A stretch of 64,000 nucleotides of DNA from NCBI GenBank assembly GCA_001567165.1, contig LNFQ01000005.1, positions 1 to 64,000 on the forward strand. The letters run 5' to 3'. This DNA comes from Bacteroidetes bacterium OLB11 (GTDB taxonomy: Bacteria; Bacteroidota; Bacteroidia; Chitinophagales; Chitinophagaceae). The first letter of the stretch is position 1; each line of letters opens with the position of its first letter. The position numbers and the translations under genes are program-made. Shown piece by piece: positions 28,932 through 38,966 of the stretch. The notes under the pieces are model-generated. The model saw nothing but the letters and a program-made list of their open reading frames with translations, did no database searches and had not been told where the DNA came from.

Positions 28932-31565
28932 TTAAAAATTATCTCTAAAATCTTTTCGTTTTACCAATTTCAAATCTTGCAATACTGTTGATTTTACATT
29001 CAAGGTAAAATTAAAACTTTTCCTATATCCAAAAGGAGTAATATTCAATCGCATTTCCCAACAATGCAAATCTCTATATATATCAAAAGTGGTCAGTGAT
29101 ATTTTTTTCATATTAAAATCATAACCACTTCTAAAACCAATTTTCCATTTACTCGCCAGATTGACATCTCCATTAAAATTAACATCCTGCGTGACTTGAA
29201 TTGTATCATTTTGTTTGGCGACAAGATATCTTTTGCTAATCCCTAAACTGTAATTGAAAGTCAATGACCATGGGATATTGAAGTCTGCATAATTTTCATA
29301 ATTCATTCCCATATTTCTCATTATATTTTGGTTTGAAACAGCTTGAGCATTCATGTTTCTTTTTAAAGGCAAACGCCCGCCAATTGTCAAATCAGCTCTA
29401 TCAAAACGCATCCATTTTTTCGATTGATTATATTCAAAAGTTGGCAACAGTCGTCCGGTTGTTTTATCGATAGCATAAAGCGAATAAGACATATTAGCCG
29501 ATACAAGTATATTGTCAAAAAACGTATTTCGATAAACAATGCCGACATTGCTCCACTTAAATGAATCGGCTGCAATATTATAGAATGTCCTAATATTCAA
29601 ACCATCAATTAAATTCAGTTTGCTAGTTCCATTGACCGTATCTTTTTTATCTCGAATTTTCATTTGTAATGTATTGCCTAAATCAAAGCTAACTCCTGCC
29701 ACTTTCCCATCTGCAGGCATTCCTAGCAAGGCTCCTTCATAGTACGAATACCTTTGTTTTGTATAATTTTGGTCGCTATATGTTGTGTAGTAATAATTGA
29801 AAATCCCACCTCCAAAATCAGGATTATATCGGAGACTTACGGTTGGTGTTAATACATGCCGAATACCTTTGATGCTTCCTTTTTTAAACATTTTAATTCC
29901 GTAAATTCGGGTAGATAAATTAGCCGACACTCCAAAATCTCTTGCCGTAAAAAATCCATTTTCAAGTGTAGTATCTAATTTTGATTCATTAAAATTATAT
30001 TGTTTAAACATTTTTCGAGTGTACCAATATTCATTATAAGTGGTGTTGAATCCGAGATTGAAAAACTTGAGAATGCTGTAATTCGCATTGATAGGCACAG
30101 AGTGGACAAACCCATTATTAAAATCATTCATTTTTAAATGATTGATATTAAAAACAGAATCATAAAAATCCAAGCGATTCAAAGCTCTGAATTGATAAGT
30201 CACATTAATTTTTTCATACCATCGAGGCTTTACAATATCTTTTCGAAATTGAAAAGGTGAAAATTGAATGACCGAAAAATTAAGCTCAGGTAAAGTCAAA
30301 TTCACTAATCGAGTTTGTGTATTTTGAGAATGTCTTAATGCGGCAGAAAAGTTGAATGGCTTATTTTTCCACGTTTTTGAATAAGAAATATTTGAAGTAT
30401 AAACATTATTTAAATACAAGTCGGCATCGTAGCTATTATTCACTTGATAGCGGCTACTTCCAATATTGACATTTGCAGAAAAACTACTACCTGGTAACAC
30501 GTTTTGATTTAAGGTATGATTCCATGTGATGAAAAAGTTTTTACTAATTTGATTGCCCGGTTCATAGATTTCTCCAATTTTATTGTATGCATAATTCATA
30601 CTAAAATTTCCATTAAAACGATAGCGATAATTATAATTGCTGACAAGCCCAACACGATAAGTTCCTAAAGCATAAATATCGGCCAAAGCTAATAAATCGA
30701 CATGATCATTTATCGCAAAATAATATCCACCCTCTCTAAGTCCGAAGCCCAAATTTTCACTCATATCATAAGTCGGTAGTTTGAATCCACTTCGTTGACC
30801 TTGCTTTAAAGGGAACAATCCAAAAGGTAAAAATAAAGGGGTTGGAATATCTTCTATCACAAGATTTGCAGGACCGGTCACAGCTACTTTGTTAGGAATA
30901 ATTTTTATTTTCTTAGCTGCAATTCCAAAGTGTGGAGATAGTTGATCGCAAGTAGTGTACACATTTCGATATCCATTGATTGAATTATCATTGTTTCTTT
31001 TTACTTGCTGACTGAGAATAAACCCTTCACCATACTGCGAGTATGCATTTTCAATTAATGCTCTTTTGGATTTAAAATTAAAATACAAAGAACTAAAAAT
31101 CGATGATTCATTCCCTTGAAAGATTCGAGGTTTTTCTTTTGATGTATCTACAATTTCTGTTTTTAATTCAAAGGCTGATAGCAAACTGGAATCTTGCAAA
31201 TATTCAACATAATCTGCACTAACCTTAATATCATCATAGCTAATTTCTGCTTTATTAAAAAGCATTAATTTTTTCATATCAGCATCATAAACGATAGAAT
31301 CTTTAGCCATATATTTCACTTCAAAATCAAGCTTATCCGTGGAAATAGGCACATGAGTGCTATCCTGGTTAATGGCCGTCTTTGCATTACTTGTGTCATT
31401 TAAATTTTGAAGTGCTTTACTGGCTTTGCTAGTATCAGAGTATGTAATCTTAACCGCTTGTGCACTTGTTAAATTATTTAGAAACAGCAAACAAATAACT
31501 AAAAATGAAAGCCATTTTATATGATTAAAAAATAAAATATACCTATTTTTACGCACTTGTAGCAT
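28932..31565 (-). CDS. lptD: LptD-family LPS assembly outer-membrane protein
   Basis: 877 residues. A signal peptide (about 15-36) leads into an OstA-type beta-jellyroll (about 80-170: DADMKKLMLFNKAEISYDDI, YVEYLQDSS), then LPS-assembly features FILSQQVKRNNDNSINGYRN, YTTCDQLSPHFGI, a PLFLPFGLFPLKQGQRSGFK segment and a long beta-barrel rich in Tyr/Asn turns. LptD with LptE inserts LPS into the outer leaflet. It is divergent from the amidase-mlaD-OstA cluster at 31634-35327, an arrangement common in Bacteroidota. Confidence 0.92.
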   Translation of the reverse strand: MLQVRKNRYILFFNHIKWLSFLVICLLFLNNLTSAQAVKITYSDTSKASKALQNLNDTSNAKTAINQDSTHVPISTDKLDFEVKYMAKDSIVYDADMKKLMLFNKAEISYDDIKVSADYVEYLQDSSLLSAFELKTEIVDTSKEKPRIFQGNESSIFSSLYFNFKSKRALIENAYSQYGEGFILSQQVKRNNDNSINGYRNVYTTCDQLSPHFGIAAKKIKIIPNKVAVTGPANLVIEDIPTPLFLPFGLFPLKQGQRSGFKLPTYDMSENLGFGLREGGYYFAINDHVDLLALADIYALGTYRVGLVSNYNYRYRFNGNFSMNYAYNKIGEIYEPGNQISKNFFITWNHTLNQNVLPGSSFSANVNIGSSRYQVNNSYDADLYLNNVYTSNISYSKTWKNKPFNFSAALRHSQNTQTRLVNLTLPELNFSVIQFSPFQFRKDIVKPRWYEKINVTYQFRALNRLDFYDSVFNINHLKMNDFNNGFVHSVPINANYSILKFFNLGFNTTYNEYWYTRKMFKQYNFNESKLDTTLENGFFTARDFGVSANLSTRIYGIKMFKKGSIKGIRHVLTPTVSLRYNPDFGGGIFNYYYTTYSDQNYTKQRYSYYEGALLGMPADGKVAGVSFDLGNTLQMKIRDKKDTVNGTSKLNLIDGLNIRTFYNIAADSFKWSNVGIVYRNTFFDNILVSANMSYSLYAIDKTTGRLLPTFEYNQSKKWMRFDRADLTIGGRLPLKRNMNAQAVSNQNIMRNMGMNYENYADFNIPWSLTFNYSLGISKRYLVAKQNDTIQVTQDVNFNGDVNLASKWKIGFRSGYDFNMKKISLTTFDIYRDLHCWEMRLNITPFGYRKSFNFTLNVKSTVLQDLKLVKRKDFRDNF

Positions 31566-31633
31566 TTAAAATTAAGCCCCAAAAATAATAAACTATTTAG
31601 TAGTGAAATATTTTAAGGGTTAAAAGTAAACTA

Positions 31634-32446
31634 ATGCCATTGACTATGACAAATTTTTTTATAAATATATTCAAATCCATATACTTCATAACGGCTATTT
31701 TATTATTAGCCACCCCAACCATTTCGTCTGCAAAGAAGAAAGTGAATAAAATTATAATCGATGCCGGACACGGAGGTAGAGACCCAGGCTGCCGTGGAGT
31801 TTATTCTTATGAAAAAGACATTACACTTGCAGTTGCCAAAAAGCTGGGCAAGCTCATTTTAAAAGAATTACCCGATGTAAAAGTGGCATACACTCGTGAA
31901 TATGATTGGTATCCTGAGCTAATTGAACGAACCGAATTTGCAAATAGAGAAAAAGGAGATTTATTTATTTCAATACATGCCAACTCAACTCCTAAAAAAA
32001 ATTCACCGGTAAAAGGCACCCTGGTATTGGTTTGTGGACCTACTCGTATTGATGAAAAAGAAGGAGCTATTGGAAAAAACGCTAATAATTTTGAAGAAAA
32101 TCAAGGTTTGCTAAATCCCAACGACCCATTGACATCAGTCATTATTGCTCAATATTCGCAAGCATTTTTATCACAAAGTATTGTACTTGGCACTAAAATA
32201 AATGATGAATTTGCAAATCAAGGCCGTGTGACCGAAGGAATACGACAGCAAAGTTTGCAAGTGCTAGCAAGCAGTGCTATGCCAGGAGTTTTAGTCGAAA
32301 TTGGATACTTAAATAACACCGAAGAGGAAAACTACTTAAACACTGAAGAAGGGCAAAATGAAGTAGCAAGAGCTATCTTTGAAGGCATTAAGTTTTACAA
32401 AGCCGAATCGGAAAAAGAACCTTTACAAATTAAAATTGAAAACTAA
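31634..32446 (+). CDS. N-acetylmuramoyl-L-alanine amidase
   Basis: 270 residues. Signal peptide (about 10-33) then an Amidase_3 zinc domain: IIIDAGHGGRDPGCRG (first Zn His), YEKDITLAVAKKLG (Zn Glu), FISIHANS (second Zn His) and VLVEIGYLNN (catalytic Glu). It cleaves the amide between MurNAc and L-Ala in the periplasm, aiding cell separation. It begins a cluster with an MCE protein and an OstA-like protein, both oriented the same way, with spacings of about 30 bases. Confidence 0.93.
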   Translation: MPLTMTNFFINIFKSIYFITAILLLATPTISSAKKKVNKIIIDAGHGGRDPGCRGVYSYEKDITLAVAKKLGKLILKELPDVKVAYTREYDWYPELIERTEFANREKGDLFISIHANSTPKKNSPVKGTLVLVCGPTRIDEKEGAIGKNANNFEENQGLLNPNDPLTSVIIAQYSQAFLSQSIVLGTKINDEFANQGRVTEGIRQQSLQVLASSAMPGVLVEIGYLNNTEEENYLNTEEGQNEVARAIFEGIKFYKAESEKEPLQIKIEN

Positions 32447-32474
32447 TACCGAAACAAAAAACAAACTATTTTAA

Positions 32475-33464
32475 ATGAAATTTAATAAAGAAATCAAGCT
32501 GGGAATCATTGGCATCTTGTCAATTGTGATGTTCATTTTTGGATATAATTTTTTAAAAGGAACTGGCATTTTTTCAAGTACTAAAACAATCAAAGCCGAA
32601 TATGATAATGTGCAAGGATTAACGCCTGCTAGCTATGTTCAACTGCAAGGATTTAATGTAGGAGCCGTATCGAGTATCGAATTATCCAAAACAAATCCGG
32701 GTAAAGTAATCGTCGAAATGAATGTTGATAAAAACATTCAAATCCCAATCGACTCGAAAGCACAAATCGTTTCGCTTGACTTATTAGGAACGAAAGCAAT
32801 TTCAATTATCAAAGGAAACTCTACCAATTTTATCAAAAACGAAGCCATTCTGCAAGGCGATATTGAATTAGGAACAATCGAATCATTAGGAAGTAGCTTA
32901 ACTCCTGCCATTGATGATGCTCATACTGTTATTTCAAATTTAGACAATACCGTAAAAAATATCAATCAAATTTTAGATCTTCAAACTCAAAATAATTTAA
33001 AAGATGCCGTTGCAAATCTAAATAAAACAATGAAGGATTTTAGCCAATTTGCAAATGAATTAAACGCTCAAAAATCAAAAATTTCTTCTGTCTTAACAAA
33101 CTTAAATTCATTTTCAAGTAACTTAAATAACAACAATAATCACATCAATAAAATTTTACAAAACGCAGAAGCAACAACCAACAATCTTAGTAAAGTCAAT
33201 TTTGACCAAACCATGAACGAACTGAAAAGCACACTTAGCAATCTACAAACAACACTTAACAAAATCAATAATGGCAATGGTTCTATGGCTCTCCTTCTGA
33301 ATGATGACAAACTTTATAAAAACCTAAAAAACACATTAGCTACTGCCAACAACCTCTTGTATGACATCAATGCAAGACCATCAAGATATATTAATGTCAA
33401 TCTCATTGGAAAGAAAAATAAAAACGAATGTCCTCCTCAACCAGCTCCAAATGCTAACGATTAA
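32475..33464 (+). CDS. MlaD/MCE-domain lipid transport protein
   Basis: 329 residues: one N-terminal membrane helix (about 9-27), an MCE domain (about 35-125: YDNVQGLTPASYVQLQGFNV, GAVSSIEL) and a long helical C-terminal region (about 130-300) rich in Asn/Leu that should form a coiled-coil bundle. MlaD is the periplasmic lipid-binding ring of an inner-membrane phospholipid transporter; the permease MlaE and ATPase MlaF are not in the window. Operon with the amidase and OstA protein. Confidence 0.9.
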   Translation: MKFNKEIKLGIIGILSIVMFIFGYNFLKGTGIFSSTKTIKAEYDNVQGLTPASYVQLQGFNVGAVSSIELSKTNPGKVIVEMNVDKNIQIPIDSKAQIVSLDLLGTKAISIIKGNSTNFIKNEAILQGDIELGTIESLGSSLTPAIDDAHTVISNLDNTVKNINQILDLQTQNNLKDAVANLNKTMKDFSQFANELNAQKSKISSVLTNLNSFSSNLNNNNNHINKILQNAEATTNNLSKVNFDQTMNELKSTLSNLQTTLNKINNGNGSMALLLNDDKLYKNLKNTLATANNLLYDINARPSRYINVNLIGKKNKNECPPQPAPNAND

Positions 33465-33494
33465 TAAAACATCTTCCAACTTCACATCACAATT

Positions 33495-35327
33495 TTGAAA
33501 CGTCGCATATTCTTTCTCTCTTTTCTATTATTTTTTGCAAATTGGAAACTGTTTGCACAAATAAAAAATGTGGAGTTTGACAGCACCGGACTTAAAATTA
33601 TTAAAATTTCACATGCCGACACTGTTATTGGCTACAACGATAATCAAAAAAATTATCAAAGCCTTATCGGTAGCGTGATTATTGAACATGACGGCTTCAC
33701 GATGACGTGCGACAGTGCCCATTATTATTTCAATAATAATTCCATCGAAACATACGGCAATGTCAATATTAGCAAAGCAAATGGCACTTCAGCTCATGCT
33801 GATTTCATAAAATATAATGGCAATAACAACACCACCTACATGCAAGGAAATGTGCAAATCATTGATGGTGAAAATACCTTAAACACAGAAGAATTAACTT
33901 ATAATATAAAAACCAAAATCGGAAAATATTATCACTCCGGGACCATCCAAACCAAGGAAGCAACCATCAGTAGTGAGGAAGGAAGTTACAATGGGTATAG
34001 CCAACAAACCTATTTTAAAAAAAACGTTTTCGTCACCGATCCCGAATATACCATCGAATCAAAAGAACTTACTTATAACATTAAAACCAAAGTCGTCAAA
34101 ATCCTTGATGAATCTACCATCATCACTAATAATAACACAATCAAAAGTAAAAGCGGCACCTACGATTCCAAAAGTGGACAAGCCATATTTAACACTAGAA
34201 CTTCAATCGAAAATGAAGACCAAATCATTGTTGGAAACAAAATTAATTTTAACGAAAAAACCGGAAACGCTACAGCTATCGGCAAAGTAGAAATCACCGA
34301 CATCAAAAACAATTCTAAACTGTTTGCGAACAAAGTCGATTATAATAAAAAAACCGGAAATGGAAAAGCCACCGATAATATCATCATCGAAAAGGAAAAC
34401 GGAAAAAATACACTTTATGCACAAGAGGCTATTTTCAACAAAATCGTAGGCTATATCAGAATAACAGGAAAAGTGGTCATTATCGACACTGAACAAAAAA
34501 GCATTTTAAAAGCAAACATGGTGGAGATGAATGAAAATTCAAATTTTTTCATTGCTAGTCAAAACCCTAAACTTATTACAGTGAACGAGAAAGACAGTCT
34601 ATTTATGCGAGCTGATACAATGATGAATATCCGAAAAAGAGATTTACCAAAACTGAAATGGGTTAATGCCAATCCTCAAAAAAATGAAAAACCAATTTGG
34701 GTTTACAACCTTCTTTATGCCGACTCAACTTTTAGGAATATAGAAGGCGAAGAAGATCAAAATACCATCATTGGAAATCATCATGTGAAAATTTTTAGCG
34801 ATTCGCTCCAAGCAATCTGCGATAGCATCGTTTACCTCCAATCTGACTCGATGTTCAAACTATTCAAAACGCCTGTTGTATGGAGTAAAAATCAACAAGG
34901 CAATGCCGATACTATGTATTTAAAAACCGCCAATAATCAGCTGCAAGAAATCAATTTTATTGGAAATTCATTTCTAATTTCATTGACCGGCTACGAAGGA
35001 TATTATGAACAAATCGGTGGAAACTACATCAATGCCTATTTTAATAAAGATGATTTGTATAAAGTCCATGTCAATCAAAATGCAGAAAGTATTTATTATG
35101 GAAAAGATGATGATGGAAAATTTTCAGGATTGAATAAATCAGAAAGTAGTGAAATTGTCATTTTGTTTAAAGAAGGAAATGAAATCAAACGCATCTCATT
35201 TATCGAAGATCCCAAACAGGTTTTTATCCCCATTGATAAAATCACGAATGACAATAAATATCTATCCCAATTTCATCTTTTAAATGATAAAAAACCAAAA
35301 TCAAAATTTGAAATCTTAGAAAATTAA
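33495..35327 (+). CDS. OstA/LptA-like periplasmic LPS-transport bridge protein (multi-repeat)
   Basis: 610 residues, signal peptide (1-22). At least four successive LptA-like jellyroll repeats cover about residues 50-330, each with a pattern of a short Gly-turn and an acidic loop (YFNNNSIETYGNVNISKANG, TYMQGNVQIIDGENTLNTEE, FNEKTGNATAIGKVEITDI, DYNKKTGNGKATDNIIIE), then a further LptC/OstA-like part (about 400-600). Its length greatly exceeds E. coli LptA (about 185 residues), so one chain may span the periplasm that E. coli bridges with an LptA oligomer. This is inferred from the repeats and its neighbourhood with LptD. Confidence 0.82.
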   Translation: MKRRIFFLSFLLFFANWKLFAQIKNVEFDSTGLKIIKISHADTVIGYNDNQKNYQSLIGSVIIEHDGFTMTCDSAHYYFNNNSIETYGNVNISKANGTSAHADFIKYNGNNNTTYMQGNVQIIDGENTLNTEELTYNIKTKIGKYYHSGTIQTKEATISSEEGSYNGYSQQTYFKKNVFVTDPEYTIESKELTYNIKTKVVKILDESTIITNNNTIKSKSGTYDSKSGQAIFNTRTSIENEDQIIVGNKINFNEKTGNATAIGKVEITDIKNNSKLFANKVDYNKKTGNGKATDNIIIEKENGKNTLYAQEAIFNKIVGYIRITGKVVIIDTEQKSILKANMVEMNENSNFFIASQNPKLITVNEKDSLFMRADTMMNIRKRDLPKLKWVNANPQKNEKPIWVYNLLYADSTFRNIEGEEDQNTIIGNHHVKIFSDSLQAICDSIVYLQSDSMFKLFKTPVVWSKNQQGNADTMYLKTANNQLQEINFIGNSFLISLTGYEGYYEQIGGNYINAYFNKDDLYKVHVNQNAESIYYGKDDDGKFSGLNKSESSEIVILFKEGNEIKRISFIEDPKQVFIPIDKITNDNKYLSQFHLLNDKKPKSKFEILEN

Positions 35328-35413
35328 AACCCCAATTTTTAATACTTTCATTCGTTAGAGTTTCCAATCGTTTGCAGTTTTCGAAGAATCTTCTTACTTT
35401 CACAAAAAAATAG

Positions 35414-35788
35414 ATGAGCAATTTAGTTATTCAAACAAACGATTCAACCCATTCTAACATTCATATTTTAGCAGGTATCATAAGAAAAACTTCACAAGGC
35501 TGGGAATTATTAAACAATGCAACCCATCGTCCTGTAGGATTAAATCCAACAATTACAGAACCATCAAACAATACCATAGAAGTCAAATTTGACAGAAAAT
35601 ATAGCCAAGTTCTCACCTGTTCCATCACGGCAGATGAGGCTTATGCAGAAAAAGGATTTATGTTTGGAGCATCCGTAGGATTAGATAAATTAGTCATTAA
35701 ACATTCAAAAGCAGGAGCCCCCACTAAAAACAGTGATTTAGCTATTCCAAATAGCAATATATGGATATCTGTCATGATGATAGAATAA
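35414..35788 (+). CDS. Uncharacterised small beta-rich protein
   Basis: 124 residues, no signal peptide or membrane helix. I do not recognise the family. The predicted content is mostly beta strand, with conserved-looking GWELLNNATHRPVGLNP and MFGASVGLDKLVIKHSKAG segments. The frame is clean, codon use matches neighbours and it begins about 87 bases after OstA, so it looks real. It could be a small cytosolic binding protein. Confidence 0.55.
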   Translation: MSNLVIQTNDSTHSNIHILAGIIRKTSQGWELLNNATHRPVGLNPTITEPSNNTIEVKFDRKYSQVLTCSITADEAYAEKGFMFGASVGLDKLVIKHSKAGAPTKNSDLAIPNSNIWISVMMIE

Positions 35789-35872
35789 TCATATTCCATT
35801 ATTTTAGAACACAATTTTCTTAAAAGTATAAATGGAAATTGTAAATTTGCACGCCCAAAACAAAAACACAAT

Positions 35873-37192
35873 ATGTTTAACAATTTAACAGAGCGATTAG
35901 AAGGAGCTTTTAAACTTTTAAAAGGAGAAGGTAAAATCACTGAAATCAACGTAGCCACTACGATTAAAGAAATCAGACGAGCCCTTGTTGATGCAGACGT
36001 GAATTACTCAATAGCCAAGCAATTTACTGACACCATTAAAGAAAAAGCCATGGGAGAAAAAGTGCTTACAGCCGTTTCGCCCGGTCAGCTAATGGTAAAG
36101 ATTGTGAAAGACGAAATGGCGGCTTTGATGGGTGGTGTCGAGTCCGAAATTAATATCAGCAATTCCCCTACCGTTATCCTCATCGCCGGATTGCAAGGAA
36201 GTGGGAAAACGACTTTCTCTGGAAAATTAGCCTATTTTTTAAAAAACAAAAAAAAGAAAAAACCACTTTTAGTAGCTGCTGATATTTACAGACCGGCAGC
36301 GATGGATCAGCTTAATGTGCTTGCAACCCAAGTTGGAGTGAATATTCACATCGAAAGAGAAAATAAAGATGCTGTTTCAATCGCCCAAAATGCGATTGAA
36401 TTTGCAAAACAAAATGGCAATAATATTGTAATCATAGATACTGCAGGAAGACTTTCGATTGATGAACAAATGATGCAGGAAGTGGCCAACATCAAGAATG
36501 CCGTCAATCCACATGAAATCTTATTCGTTGTGGACTCTATGACTGGGCAAGATGCGGTCAACACTGCAAAAAACTTTAATGACCGATTAGACTTTAGCGG
36601 TGTGGTGCTTACCAAGTTGGATGGCGACACAAGAGGTGGTGCTGCGTTGACGATTCGTTATACAGTAAAGAAACCCATCAAATTTGTTAGTATGGGAGAA
36701 AAACTCGAAACCCTCGATGTTTTTTATCCCGAAAGAATGGCTCAAAGAATCCTTGGAATGGGTGATATCACAACCCTTGTCGAAAGAGCACAACAGCAAT
36801 TTGATGAAGAACAAACGAAAAATTAGAAAAGAAAATAAGAGCCAATAAATTTGATTTTGAAGACTTTATGAATCAATTAAATCAAATTAAAAATGGGAAA
36901 TATCAAAGATTTATTAGCAATGATTCCCGGTGTAGGCAAGTCGATCAAAGATATTGATATTTCTGACGATGCCTTTAAAGGGATTGAAGCAATGATAAAC
37001 TCAATGACCATTCAAGAGCGAAAAGACCCTGATATTATCGATCAAAAAAGAAGAATGAGAATTGCAAAAGGAAGCGGAAAAGATATTGCAGAAGTGAATG
37101 CTTTTATGAAACAATTTGAACAAATGAAAGGAATGATGAAAATGATGAATAAAATGGGTGGAATGGGTATGAAAATGCCTGGATTTAAATAA
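35873..37192 (+). CDS. ffh: Signal recognition particle protein Ffh (two frameshifts)
   Basis: GTPase that binds signal peptides and 4.5S RNA and targets nascent membrane proteins to FtsY. The N helical bundle (about 1-90) and G domain carry GLQGSGKTTFSGKLA (G1), DIYRPAAMDQL, DTAGRL (G3) and VVLTKLDGDTRGGAA (G4). After DEEQ the frame goes to a stop at 36824; adding one base in the A-rich tract near 36812 restores KLEKKIRANKFDFEDFMNQL, and a second shift near 36886 returns to the original frame with MGNIKDLLAMIPG and the methionine-rich M domain ending KQFEQMKGMMKMMNKMGG. Being essential, the two breaks are almost certainly sequence errors. Confidence 0.93.
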
Positions 37193-37194
37193 GC

Positions 37195-38133
37195 CTATTT
37201 CAATTTATCCCAAAGTTCCGGTATTCTTTTTACCCAAACTAACTCTTCCATTTTTTCTTTGGCATCTTGCACAGGAATCCCAAACCAAACCTTACCTCCT
37301 GGTAATGATTTCCCGACTCCACTTTTTGCAAATACAACGGTATTGCTTTCTATGGTCAAATCTTTTGACACACCCACTTGTCCGTAAAGCAACACATTAT
37401 CTCCAATAATTACTTTACCAGCAATGCCCACTTGAGCTGCAAATAAGCAATTTTTACCAATGATTGTTCCATGTCCGATATGAATAAAATTGTCTAGCTT
37501 CGTCCCCCTTCCAATCTGAGTGACGCCGCTAACACCCCTATCAATTGCACAGCAGGCCCCTATTTCTACATCATCTTCAATAATAGTGGTTCCACAACTT
37601 TCCAATTTCAAGTATTTAACCTCCTCCTGTTCCCTTTTATTAAAATAAAAAGCATCTCCACCTATCACAGAGTTTGCCTGAATATTCACCCGATTACCAA
37701 TAGTAGTTCCATCATAAATAACCACTCCTGAATGGATGACACAATTTCTTCCAATTTTCACATGATTACCTATAAAAACATTTGGTTGAATAATAGTGCC
37801 CTCGCCAATTTCAGCCGTAGGGCTTATCATTTGAGAAGAAGGCTCAAAAGGGCAAAAATGCTTTACTAATTTCACATAAGCCGCCGCGGGATCTTCACAA
37901 ATTAAAATCGCTTTATTTTTAGGACACGGAACTACTTTATTCATTATCACAACCGCAGCTTCACTTTCCAATAAACGGGTATAATATTTTTCAATATCGA
38001 CAAAAGAAATATCTCCGGGTGTTATTTTATGAACTTCGTTGATTCCATCGGCTTCAATTGTATCATCTCCAAGTAGTTGAGCATTAATAAACTGTGCAAT
38101 CCATTTGACACTTATAGGTGCTTTTAATTTCAT
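37195..38133 (-). CDS. lpxD: LpxD, UDP-3-O-acyl-glucosamine N-acyltransferase family
   Basis: 312 residues: an N-terminal uridine-binding domain (about 1-105) then left-handed parallel beta-helix hexapeptide repeats (about 105-280, e.g. IGEGTIIQPNVFIGNHVKIG, IHIGHGTIIGKNCLFAAQVG). The catalytic His lies in the FIHIGHG segment. It adds the second acyl chain in lipid A synthesis. The ORF ends two bases from the ffh stop, convergent, with no room for a terminator. Slightly shorter than E. coli LpxD (341), as in some Bacteroidota paralogues of unclear activity. Confidence 0.85.
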   Translation of the reverse strand: MKLKAPISVKWIAQFINAQLLGDDTIEADGINEVHKITPGDISFVDIEKYYTRLLESEAAVVIMNKVVPCPKNKAILICEDPAAAYVKLVKHFCPFEPSSQMISPTAEIGEGTIIQPNVFIGNHVKIGRNCVIHSGVVIYDGTTIGNRVNIQANSVIGGDAFYFNKREQEEVKYLKLESCGTTIIEDDVEIGACCAIDRGVSGVTQIGRGTKLDNFIHIGHGTIIGKNCLFAAQVGIAGKVIIGDNVLLYGQVGVSKDLTIESNTVVFAKSGVGKSLPGGKVWFGIPVQDAKEKMEELVWVKRIPELWDKLK

Positions 38134-38493
38134 AATGATTGAAAAAATAAATTATAATTAGCAAAATAATGAAATAAAATGAAGAAATATTTATTTTATT
38201 TTGTTATAAATTTAAAAAATGATCGAATTGGAATGAAAAATGAAAACTAAAACACCGCTTTTAAACTCAAATCACACATTTGTTTTTGGATATTTTGCTC
38301 CCCTTTCAAGTGAATTTCAATTGCTCAACAATCATAATGCATGAACTTTTTTTTTAATATTATTATATCATTTCCTTCTGCCTATATTCAGAATGCTAAA
38401 TTTTAGGTAGAAAAAAAATATTTGATTAATTTTAAAATTTGTTTTTTTGTATTAAAATAATTACTTACCTTTGCGTTCCCAAAAAATTAAGTC
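38134..38493. other. Intergenic region between lpxD and rpmB
   Basis: 360 very AT-rich bases between divergent genes, containing the rpmB -7 element at 38466-38473. No coding frame or RNA gene seen. Several A/T runs of 8-9 bases make it error-prone in sequencing. Confidence 0.45.
38466..38473 (+). promoter_or_regulatory. -7 element of the rpmB-rpmG-DUF4295 operon
   Basis: TACCTTTG fits TAnnTTTG exactly and is 20 bases upstream of the rpmB ATG. The nearest TTTG upstream is 16 bases away, slightly short, so only the -7 element is called. Confidence 0.5.
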
Positions 38494-38732
38494 ATGGCAC
38501 GAATTTGTCAAGTTACAGGAAAAACCCCATTGAAAGGAAATAAAGTATCCTTTTCTAACAAAAAGAGCATACGTCGTTTTATGCCAAATCTACAAAGCAA
38601 AAAAATTCTATTTAGCTAAAGAAGATAAATGGGTTACTTTAAAATTTAACGACCAACGCAATGCGCACTATCAATAAAATAGGTCTTTATAATGTAGTAA
38701 AAGACTTGCGTGCAGCAGGTGAAAAAATATAA
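38494..38732 (+). CDS. rpmB: 50S ribosomal protein L28 (two frameshifts)
   Basis: ATG at 38494 reads [20 protein letters not shown], then [18 protein letters not shown] shift in A7 near 38600-38606 continues with [13 protein letters not shown], and a second near 38646-38656 gives [18 protein letters not shown] and RAAGEKI, stop at 38730-38732. The restored roughly 79 residues match L28 end to end. Essential gene, so the breaks are probably indel errors. It is first in the L28-L33-DUF4295 group. Confidence 0.92.
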
Positions 38733-38760
38733 TCTTTTTATTAATTAAAAATAAAAAACA

Positions 38761-38943
38761 ATGGCAAAAAAAGGAAATAGAGTTCAAGTGATTTTAGAAT
38801 GTACAGAGCATAAAAATACAGATATGCCCGGTACTAGCCGATACATCACAACAAAAAATAAAAAAAATACTCCGGAACGTATTGAGTTAAAAAAATACAA
38901 TCCGATTTTGAAAAAATACACTCTTCATAAAGAAATTAAATAA
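38761..38943 (+). CDS. rpmG: 50S ribosomal protein L33
   Basis: 60 residues, intact. [20 protein letters not shown] then [20 protein letters not shown], and the family ending [16 protein letters not shown]. The zinc-binding cysteines of C+ type L33 are absent (only one Cys), so it is a zinc-free C- form. It lies 28 bases after rpmB and 23 bases before the DUF4295 gene. Confidence 0.95.
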   Translation: MAKKGNRVQVILECTEHKNTDMPGTSRYITTKNKKNTPERIELKKYNPILKKYTLHKEIK

Positions 38944-38966
38944 AACTAACTAAAATTAATTAAACC

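Noticed and set aside
35873-37192. Programmed frameshifting in ffh, rpmB, rodA and others
   Set aside because: No slippery heptamer plus pseudoknot arrangement is conserved among the sites, directions differ, and several genes need two compensating shifts. Sequence error explains the pattern better.
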